A stretch of 12,192 nt of DNA from Oscillospiraceae bacterium (lineage in GTDB: Bacteria; Bacillota; Clostridia; Oscillospirales; Ruminococcaceae): assembly GCA_028694405.1 (NCBI GenBank), contig JAQUTM010000057.1, positions 1 to 12,192 of the forward strand. The letters are read 5' to 3'. Under the pieces are notes generated by a model, which searched no databases, was not told the origin of the DNA, and saw nothing but the letters and a program-made list of their open reading frames with translations. Both the position numbers and the translations under genes were made by a program. Numbering within the stretch: the first letter of the stretch is position 1; every line of letters starts with the position of its first letter. Shown here in pieces: positions 6,851 to 12,192 of this stretch.

Positions 6851-7252
6851 TTAATCTTGTGCCAAATGAATGCGTGTCATAGCACGCTTTAGTTTGGCTT
6901 CTGCCAATTTTTGCTCTTTAATATTGGTAGCGTCCTTTAAATTTTGCTCGGCCTGCTCCTTTGCGGCTTGGGCACGCTGTAAGTCAATGCTTTCGGCCCA
7001 TTCAAAGGTAACAGCAATCACGCGGGTAATATCTTTTGTAACGCTAACCATTCCGCCGTTGCAGGCAGCTTCTTTTACGGTGCCGTCCTCTAAAATAATG
7101 CGGGTTACACCGGTAGAAAGTGCAGTAACAAAGTCAGTATGGTTTTTCATGATACAAAAATCACCCTCGGTGCCGCGCAAACGAATGCGCTGAGCCTGTC
7201 CATCAAAAAAGATACCGTCCGGAGTTACAATTTGTAAATGAAAGGTGCTCAT
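6851..7252 (-). CDS. atpC: F-type ATP synthase subunit epsilon
   Basis: Epsilon sits at the foot of the F1 rotor, contacts gamma and the c-ring, and in many bacteria restrains ATP hydrolysis. The N-terminal beta sandwich (about 1-85) shows LQIVTPDGIFFDGQAQRIRLRGTEGDF and the KNHTDFVTALSTGV block. The C-terminal helical pair (about 88-133) is Ala/Lys/Glu-rich and is the part that can extend to inhibit the enzyme. Its 133 residues are normal, so the inhibitory domain is present. The ATG is 3 nt after the beta stop, with its ribosome binding site (AAAGGGG) inside the end of atpD, so translation is probably coupled. It is the last gene of the operon and a terminator follows at once. Confidence 0.95.
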   Translation of the reverse strand: MSTFHLQIVTPDGIFFDGQAQRIRLRGTEGDFCIMKNHTDFVTALSTGVTRIILEDGTVKEAACNGGMVSVTKDITRVIAVTFEWAESIDLQRAQAAKEQAEQNLKDATNIKEQKLAEAKLKRAMTRIHLAQD

Positions 7253-7255
7253 GGG

Positions 7256-8653
7256 TTATTCCCCTTTCTGAGCTTTTGCCACGGCCTCGTCGATAGAGCC
7301 AACAAATAAAAAGGCGCTTTCGGGCAGGTCGTCGTGTTTACCCTCTAAAATTTCTTTAAATCCACGGATTGTCTCTTTTAGTGGAACATATTTACCTGCA
7401 ATACCGGTAAATTGCTCGCCAACAGTAAAGGGTTGGCTGAGGAAACGCTGAATTTTACGCGCACGGTTAACAATCAGCTTATCATCTTCGGATAGCTCGT
7501 CCATACCCATGATAGCAATAATATCCTGTAGCTCTTTATAGCGCTGCAAAATACTTTGCACGCGGCGGGCAACATCATAGTGCTCGCTGCCTACCACGTC
7601 GGGCGTTAAAATACGGCTGGAAGACTCTAGCGGGTCAACAGCGGGATAGATGCCCAAAGAAGAAATTTGACGGCTTAAAACCGTTGTGGCGTCCAAATGG
7701 GCAAAGGTTGTGGCAGGTGCAGGGTCAGTCAAGTCATCGGCAGGTACATAAACCGCCTGTACCGATGTGATAGAACCTTTTTTAGTGGAGGTAATACGCT
7801 CCTGCAAAGCACCCATCTCGGTTGCCAAGGTAGGCTGATAGCCAACGGCGCTGGGCATACGGCCAAGCAAAGCCGAAACCTCAGAACCTGCCTGTGTAAA
7901 GCGGAAAATATTATCAATAAACAAAAGTACGTCCTGTCCTTCACGGTCACGGAAATATTCTGCCATTGTAAGGCCGCTTAAAGCAACACGCATACGAGCT
8001 CCTGGGGGCTCGTTCATCTGGCCGTATACCAGTGCGGTTTTGTTAATAACGCCGCTCTCGGTCATCTCGTTGTACAAATCGTTACCCTCACGAGTACGCT
8101 CGCCAACACCTGTAAATACAGAAAGACCACCGTGCTCCTTGGCAACGTTGTTAATCAACTCTTGAATTAAAACGGTTTTACCAACGCCGGCGCCGCCAAA
8201 CAGACCAATTTTACCGCCTTTTGCATAGGGGGCAATCAGGTCAATAACTTTAATGCCGGTCTCCAAAATTTCTGTTGTACTTTGCTGCTCTTCGTAGCTG
8301 GGGGCAGGGCGGTGGATAGGCCAACGCTCTTCCGTCTCCGGAGCAGGTTTGTTGTCTACGGGTTCACCCAAAAGGTTAAAAATGCGGCCCAAGGTGGCAT
8401 TGCCAACCGGTACGCTGATAGAGGCACCTGTGTCTACGGCTTTTGTGCCGCGTACAAGGCCGTCTGTGCTGCTCATAGCAATACAGCGCACTGTGTTTTC
8501 TCCAACGTGCTGCGCAACCTCTAAAACCAATTTTTTGCCGTCTTGGTCAATTTCAATGGCGTTTAACAGGTTGGGCAGATGGCCGTCTTCAAATTTAATA
8601 TCCAGTACAGGCCCAATAATCTGAATAACTGTACCGATATGCTTTTCAGCCAA
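7256..8653 (-). CDS. atpD: F-type ATP synthase catalytic subunit beta
   Basis: Beta carries the catalytic sites of F1, three per enzyme. With the start at 8653 the protein has 465 residues, the usual length, and begins MAEKHIGTVIQIIGPVLDIKF as relatives do. The P-loop GGAGVGKT is at 153-160. Further blocks are GVGERTREGNDLY with the catalytic Glu, LLFIDNIFRFTQAGSEVSALLGRMPSAVGYQPTL, and the C-terminal DELSEDD, close to the DELSEED lever that touches gamma. The longer frame from a GTG at 8662 is rejected because AAGGAG directly abuts it, whereas the TTG at 8653 has that same AAGGAG at an ideal 8 nt. The gap to atpG is 51 nt and holds a hairpin; epsilon follows after 3 nt. Confidence 0.97.
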   Translation of the reverse strand: MAEKHIGTVIQIIGPVLDIKFEDGHLPNLLNAIEIDQDGKKLVLEVAQHVGENTVRCIAMSSTDGLVRGTKAVDTGASISVPVGNATLGRIFNLLGEPVDNKPAPETEERWPIHRPAPSYEEQQSTTEILETGIKVIDLIAPYAKGGKIGLFGGAGVGKTVLIQELINNVAKEHGGLSVFTGVGERTREGNDLYNEMTESGVINKTALVYGQMNEPPGARMRVALSGLTMAEYFRDREGQDVLLFIDNIFRFTQAGSEVSALLGRMPSAVGYQPTLATEMGALQERITSTKKGSITSVQAVYVPADDLTDPAPATTFAHLDATTVLSRQISSLGIYPAVDPLESSSRILTPDVVGSEHYDVARRVQSILQRYKELQDIIAIMGMDELSEDDKLIVNRARKIQRFLSQPFTVGEQFTGIAGKYVPLKETIRGFKEILEGKHDDLPESAFLFVGSIDEAVAKAQKGE

Positions 8654-8661
8654 ATAGATCA

Positions 8662-8667
8662 CTCCTT
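8662..8667 (-). promoter_or_regulatory. ribosome binding site fixing a TTG start for atpD
   Basis: On the minus strand AAGGAG lies 8 nt before TTG (8653-8651) and touches the alternative GTG at 8662-8660. Only the TTG has workable spacing, and it also gives the conserved N-terminus. Confidence 0.8.
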
Positions 8668-8690
8668 ATTGCTTAATAGGGGGAAACATT

Positions 8691-8713
8691 GCATTGATAA
8701 AAAATTACAATGC
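8691..8713 (-). repeat. intercistronic hairpin spanning the atpG stop
   Basis: GCATTG (8691-8696) and CAATGC (8708-8713) form a 6-bp stem over an 11-nt AT-rich loop that contains the atpG stop codon (8705-8707). It lies about 38 nt before the atpD start. It is modest in strength and is followed on the minus strand by no clean T-tract, so it is not a convincing terminator. Confidence 0.4.
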
Positions 8714-9562
8714 TTCAGCGCCGCTTACAATCTCGGTAAGCTCTTGCGTAATGCTTGCCTGACGGGCACGATTGTACTTCAAGCTTAAATCCGATATCAT
8801 TTCACCGGCGTTTTTGCTGGCCGCATCCATAGCGGTGCGGCGCGCACCAAGTTCGCTGGCCCAGCTTTCACTTAGGCCGCCGTATATCATACCCGCAATA
8901 TACTGCGGTACAATGTTGTCAAAAACGGCTTCGCTGCTTGGTTCATATTGAATTAGATTTTTAGGGCCGCTTTGTTTTGCATACTCCTCGTCGTAGTTAA
9001 CGGGCAGCATTTTAACGGTAGCAGGTACTTGGCTAAGCATGCTTACAAAGTTTGTATAAACTAAGTAAAGCTCGTCAAAGTCACCTTTTAAAAAGCCGTC
9101 TGCTAAAATTTTGCCCATTTCAAAACAGTCACCGATATTTACATCTTCTACATTGGCATAATGCTTTGTAACCAAATCTTTTTTGCGGCGCTCAAAATAT
9201 TCCACACTTTTTTTACCAATAGGCAAAACGCTGTAGGCAGCAGAACCTGCGGCGGTTTCCACTGCTTTAAAAATATTAGAGTTATATCCGCCGGCCAAAC
9301 CACGGTCACCGGCAATTACCACATAGCAAACTTTTTTTACCTCGCGCTTTGCAATAAAAGGAGACGCAAATTCGGTGTTGCTGTAGGCAATGTCGGTAAG
9401 GGCGGCATGTAGCGTTGTAAAATAGGGACGTGCTTTTTCCACACGCTCTTTGGCATGACGCAGTTTAGAGGAGGCAACCAGCTCCATGGCTTTTGTAATT
9501 TGCATGGTGCTTTCTACGCTTTTAATGCGTATTTTAATGTCTTTCATTGAGGCTCCGGCCAT
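8705..9562 (-). CDS. atpG: F-type ATP synthase subunit gamma
   Basis: Gamma is the rotating central shaft that couples the c-ring to the catalytic beta subunits. The N-terminus MKDIKIRIKSVESTMQITKAMELVASSKLRHAKERVEKARPYF (from residue 6) is the family's coiled-coil signature. The middle shows YVVIAGDRGLAGGYNSNI, and the C-terminus SELGARRTAMDAASKNAGEMISDLSLKYNRARQASITQELTEIVSGAEAL is the second coil with its conserved tail. At 285 residues the length is normal. The ATG at 9562 has GAGAGGAG about 10 nt upstream, lying in the short 19-nt gap after atpA. The ATG at residue 6 is a possible alternative, but the MAGASMKDIK beginning is common in relatives. Confidence 0.97.
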   Translation of the reverse strand: MAGASMKDIKIRIKSVESTMQITKAMELVASSKLRHAKERVEKARPYFTTLHAALTDIAYSNTEFASPFIAKREVKKVCYVVIAGDRGLAGGYNSNIFKAVETAAGSAAYSVLPIGKKSVEYFERRKKDLVTKHYANVEDVNIGDCFEMGKILADGFLKGDFDELYLVYTNFVSMLSQVPATVKMLPVNYDEEYAKQSGPKNLIQYEPSSEAVFDNIVPQYIAGMIYGGLSESWASELGARRTAMDAASKNAGEMISDLSLKYNRARQASITQELTEIVSGAEAL

Positions 9563-9581
9563 AAGAAAGCACTCCTCTCTG

Positions 9582-11096
9582 TTACTCTGTTACTACAAAC
9601 TTCTTTTTAAAGTCGGCAATAGCCTGTTCAATCAAAGCAGTAGTTTCGTCGCTTAGTGCGCCTGTGCTGTTGATAGCTTCAATAATTTGAGGTGCCGAAA
9701 GCTGTACATGCTCAAACAAGCCTTGCTCAAAGGCACGAATGTCCTTAACGGCAATATCTTGCAGCAAATCATGGGTAACGGCATAAATAATTACAACCTG
9801 TAAAGCTACAGGTACAGGGCTGTTGCGGTCTTGCTTTAAAACCTCAACAATACGCTCACCTTGTGCCAAACGGGCTTTTGTATCGGCGTCCAAATCAGAG
9901 CCAAACTGGGCAAAGCTTTGCAGCTCACGGTACTGGCTGTATAGCAGTTTTAAGGTACCGGCAACTTTTTTCATTGCCTTAATTTGTGCGTTACCACCAA
10001 CACGGCTTACGCTGATGCCGGGGTTAACGGCAGGCATAACACCTGCATGGAACAGCTCGCTCTCTAAAAAAATCTGGCCGTCTGTAATGGAAATTACGTT
10101 TGTGGGGATATAAGCGGAAACGTCACCTGCCTGCGTTTCAATAATGGGCAAGGCAGTCAAGCTACCGCCGCCATATTCAGGTGCCAAACGTGCGGCACGC
10201 TCCAGCAAACGGCTGTGCAGATAGAAAACGTCACCAGGGTAAGCCTCACGTCCCGGCGGGCGGCGAATCAGCAAGGAAAGTGCACGGTAAGCTACGGCGT
10301 GTTTGGATAAATCATCATAGATAATCAAAACATCTTTGCCTTGTGCCATAAAGTATTCACCAATAGTACAGCCGGAATATGGTGCAATATACTGCAAAGG
10401 AGCAAGCTCACTTGCGGTACTGCTTACAACAATGGTGTAATCCATAGCGCCTGCTGCGGTTAAATTTTCAACCAGCTGCGCAACGGTGCTGCGTTTTTGA
10501 CCGATAGCAACATAAATACAGATAACGCCTGTATCTTTTTGGTTAATAATAGTATCGGTGGCAATAACAGTTTTACCTGTTTGACGGTCACCGATAATCA
10601 ACTCACGCTGACCACGGCCAATGGGTATCATGCTGTCGATAGCTTTGATACCTGTTTGCAGTGGTACAGAAACGCTTTTACGCTCGATAATGCCCGGTGC
10701 GTTAGATTCAATAGGGCGTGTTTCTGTTGTATCAATGGGCCCTTTGCCATCAATAGGTTGGCCCAATGCGTTAACAACACGCCCAACCATGGCGTCGCCA
10801 ACGGGTACGCTAACAACGCGGCCTGTACGTTTTACAAGGTCGCCCTCTTTAATGCCCTCGTCGGTGCCCAAAATAACAACGGAAACCATGTTTTCTTCCA
10901 GATTCAAAGCCATGCCGTACTCGCCGTTGCCAAAGGCAATCAGTTCGTTAGACATACATTTTTCAAGACCATGAACCTTAGCAATACCGTCACCAACTTG
11001 AATAACAGTACCGGTTTCGCTCATTTCTATTTTGTCGGAATAATTTTTAATTTGCGCTTTGATAATGCTGCTTATATCTTCGGGGCGCAGTTGCAT
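9582..11096 (-). CDS. atpA: F-type ATP synthase subunit alpha
   Basis: Alpha is the non-catalytic nucleotide-binding partner of beta in the alpha3-beta3 ring. From the ATG at 11096 the protein has 504 residues and starts MQLRPEDISSIIKAQI, the standard alpha N-terminus. The P-loop GDRQTGKT is at 169-176, the same position as in E. coli. Other blocks are TGIKAIDSMIPIGRGQRELIIGD, the IYDDLSKHAVAYRALSLLIRRPPGREAYPGDVFYLHSRLLERAA segment, and PGISVSRVGGNAQIKAMKKVAG. The frame extends upstream to a TTG at 11135 and an ATG at 11114, but these add non-conserved residues and lie within or next to a hairpin without a ribosome binding site. GGTGAG sits just before the chosen ATG and is a mediocre site with tight spacing. 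Confidence 0.95.
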   Translation of the reverse strand: MQLRPEDISSIIKAQIKNYSDKIEMSETGTVIQVGDGIAKVHGLEKCMSNELIAFGNGEYGMALNLEENMVSVVILGTDEGIKEGDLVKRTGRVVSVPVGDAMVGRVVNALGQPIDGKGPIDTTETRPIESNAPGIIERKSVSVPLQTGIKAIDSMIPIGRGQRELIIGDRQTGKTVIATDTIINQKDTGVICIYVAIGQKRSTVAQLVENLTAAGAMDYTIVVSSTASELAPLQYIAPYSGCTIGEYFMAQGKDVLIIYDDLSKHAVAYRALSLLIRRPPGREAYPGDVFYLHSRLLERAARLAPEYGGGSLTALPIIETQAGDVSAYIPTNVISITDGQIFLESELFHAGVMPAVNPGISVSRVGGNAQIKAMKKVAGTLKLLYSQYRELQSFAQFGSDLDADTKARLAQGERIVEVLKQDRNSPVPVALQVVIIYAVTHDLLQDIAVKDIRAFEQGLFEHVQLSAPQIIEAINSTGALSDETTALIEQAIADFKKKFVVTE

Positions 11097-11115
11097 AGTC
11101 TCACCAACTTTCATA

Positions 11116-11133
11116 GCGCACAGATGTGTGCGC
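11116..11133 (-). repeat. GC-rich hairpin in the atpH-atpA gap
   Basis: GCGCACA (11116-11122) and TGTGCGC (11127-11133) form a perfect 7-bp stem with a 4-nt loop, 19 nt before the atpA ATG and 11 nt after the atpH stop. There is no T-tract on the minus strand, so it is not a terminator. An mRNA processing or stability element, or a translation modifier for alpha, would fit. Confidence 0.6.
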
Positions 11134-11144
11134 AAGTATTAAAT

Positions 11145-11687
11145 TTATGCGGTGGTAGCCAAAATTTTGTTTTTCAAACTTTCCAGTTTTGCTTTTACGC
11201 TGCCGTCTATTAAGCGGCCGTCCATCTCTAAACGCATACCGCCCATTAAGGTGGGGTCAACGGTGGTGGCAAGCTGTACTTTTTTACCGCTAAACATAGA
11301 GCTTAGCTTGGTAAGCAGCGCCTGCTGTAAAGCATCGGTAAGCGGGTTTGCGCTAATAGCTGTCACTGTTACAATGCCGTTATCTTCGTTGTAACGGTTT
11401 TTAAACTGTGCAAAAGAGGTGCCTAGCTGTGCGGCAATGCCACGCTGTGACGCCAGCTTTAAAAAGTTTAATAAATTTTGGCTTACTTTGCCTTTAAAGC
11501 ATGTGTCCACAATGGTATCTTTCTCTTCATGGGAGATACCCGGAGCGCTAAGTACTTTGGCAAAGTCGGGATTTTCTTTTATAGCTGAAACAATAACGCC
11601 TAACTGCTGCATCATTTCTTCTGCGCAGTTTTCTTCACAAGAAAGCTCGTATAAGGCGTTACCAAACACAGTTGCTAATTCTGTCAT
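11145..11687 (-). CDS. atpH: F-type ATP synthase subunit delta (OSCP)
   Basis: Delta links the peripheral stalk (b subunits) to the top of the alpha3-beta3 head and so holds the stator in place. The N-terminal helical domain (about 1-105) begins MTELATVFGNALYELSCEEN, with the SAPGISHEEKDTIVDTCF block and LLNFLKLASQRG. The C-terminal part contains ITAISANPLTDA-like strands and the family signature DPTLMGGMRLEMDGRLIDGSVKAKLESL near the end. Its 180 residues are normal. The ATG overlaps the atpF stop by 4 nt (ATGA), so the two stator genes are probably translationally coupled. It is weakly conserved in primary sequence, as is usual, but the C-terminal signature and the gene position leave little doubt. 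Confidence 0.96.
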   Translation of the reverse strand: MTELATVFGNALYELSCEENCAEEMMQQLGVIVSAIKENPDFAKVLSAPGISHEEKDTIVDTCFKGKVSQNLLNFLKLASQRGIAAQLGTSFAQFKNRYNEDNGIVTVTAISANPLTDALQQALLTKLSSMFSGKKVQLATTVDPTLMGGMRLEMDGRLIDGSVKAKLESLKNKILATTA

Positions 11688-12187
11688 GAGGCATCACCCA
11701 CATTTTTGATAAAGTCCTCAATTAAGGCAGTGTGGTCTTTTTCGTTTACCTCACGTCCAATTACTTCTGTGGCAATACTCATGGCAATGGAGCCAATTTC
11801 GTTTTTCATTTCGTTCATGGCTTTTTTCTTCTCTTGTGCAATATCTGCTTCAGCTTTTGCTTTTACGTTGGCGGCGGTATGCTTTGCGTCCGTAATAATT
11901 TCCTCACTACGCACGGTGGCACGCTGTGTAGCGCTTTTCAAAATTTCAGCAGCTTCTTCCTTGGCACTGGCCAAATGTGTTTCATACTCTGCTTTTAATG
12001 TCTCTGCACTCTCTTTCGCTGTATCGGCAGCGGTGTAGGTGTCTTCAATTTCTTGCTGACGTTTCGCCAAAATAGCTTGTACAGGTTTAAATAAAAACTT
12101 TTTAACAAGCAAAGTTAAAATAAGCAAGTTGCAAATTTGTGCAACAATGGTCCAAGGTACAATAGAGATAAAATCTAAAACCTTCAT
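11684..12187 (-). CDS. atpF: F-type ATP synthase subunit b
   Basis: Subunit b anchors the peripheral stalk: one membrane helix near the N-terminus and a long cytoplasmic coiled coil that binds delta. A hydrophobic segment at about 7-30 (ISIVPWTIVAQICNLLILTLLV) is followed by the conserved KKFLFKPVQAILAKRQQEI. From about 40 to 145 the chain is Ala/Lys/Glu-rich with no helix breakers, as a coiled coil should be. The 167 residues are typical. The ATG at 12187 gives a normal N-terminus, but only 5 nt upstream are visible, so its ribosome binding site is outside the window. Its stop overlaps the atpH start. Genes for subunits c and a are expected just beyond the right edge. Confidence 0.96.
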   Translation of the reverse strand: MKVLDFISIVPWTIVAQICNLLILTLLVKKFLFKPVQAILAKRQQEIEDTYTAADTAKESAETLKAEYETHLASAKEEAAEILKSATQRATVRSEEIITDAKHTAANVKAKAEADIAQEKKKAMNEMKNEIGSIAMSIATEVIGREVNEKDHTALIEDFIKNVGDAS

Positions 12188-12192
12188 ACTGA

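Noticed and set aside
8654..8662. GTG start for atpD adding three residues
   Set aside because: AAGGAG directly abuts this codon, leaving no spacing, while the TTG at 8653 has 8-nt spacing and gives the family N-terminus.
11097..11135. Upstream TTG or ATG starts for atpA
   Set aside because: They add residues not seen in alpha subunits, have no good ribosome site and place a strong hairpin inside the coding region.
10497..11213. 238-codon open frame on the plus strand opposite atpA
   Set aside because: It is antisense to the conserved F-type alpha gene and has odd composition (Asn, Phe, Cys, Thr rich) with no recognisable domain. It is a shadow of the real frame.
1..12192. CRISPR array, transposon ends, tRNA or rRNA genes
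   Set aside because: I saw no regularly spaced repeats, transposase-like frames, cloverleaf or rRNA-like sequence on either strand.

Overview
The window holds parts of two different rotary ATPases, plus a few unrelated genes between them. The plus strand carries the end of a V/A-type (archaeal-like) ATPase operon: subunit A (its first codons lie off the left edge), B and D. The minus strand carries the F1 part of a classical bacterial F-type ATP synthase in canonical order b-delta-alpha-gamma-beta-epsilon, entering from the right edge. The two operons converge and are about 3 kb apart. The protein sequences, the AGGAGG-type ribosome binding sites, the moderate-to-low G+C content and the presence of a DUF1846 protein suggest a Gram-positive anaerobe of the Clostridia, perhaps Oscillospirales. 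That placement is inference from sequence style, not a database result.

Layout. 1-3775 (+): V-type A, B and D. 3776-3941: a short gap with a small palindrome and a doubtful 17-codon ORF. 3942-4397 (+): a GNAT acetyltransferase resembling spermine/spermidine acetyltransferases. 4420-4455: a near-perfect bidirectional terminator closing the plus-strand genes. 4475-5959 (-): a DUF1846 (UPF0371) protein. 5960-6200: its probable promoter and a nested terminator belonging to the next gene. 6201-6659 (-): an unrecognised four-helix membrane protein with a lysine-rich tail and its own extended -10 promoter. 6805-6841: the terminator of the F-type operon. 6851-12187 (-): atpC, atpD, atpG, atpA, atpH and atpF. 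The membrane subunits a and c of the F-type enzyme, and subunits I/K/E/C/F of the V-type enzyme, are expected beyond the window edges and cannot be judged here. The coupling ion (H+ or Na+) of either enzyme therefore cannot be read from this window.

How the genes fit together. The F-type complex normally makes ATP from an ion gradient, or hydrolyses ATP to build one in fermenters. The V/A-type complex in anaerobes often acts as an ion pump, sometimes for Na+. Having both side by side suggests division of labour in ion homeostasis. Two start sites were moved inward from the longest reading frame: atpD to a TTG with a well-spaced Shine-Dalgarno, and atpA to the ATG giving the standard MQLRPEDIS start. 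Within the F operon, the only two sizeable intercistronic gaps lie just before alpha and beta, the subunits needed in three copies, and both hold a hairpin. I found no transposon, CRISPR array, tRNA, rRNA or defence system. Most of the window is conserved core metabolism, and the less ordinary material is in the 3.8-6.8 kb middle section.
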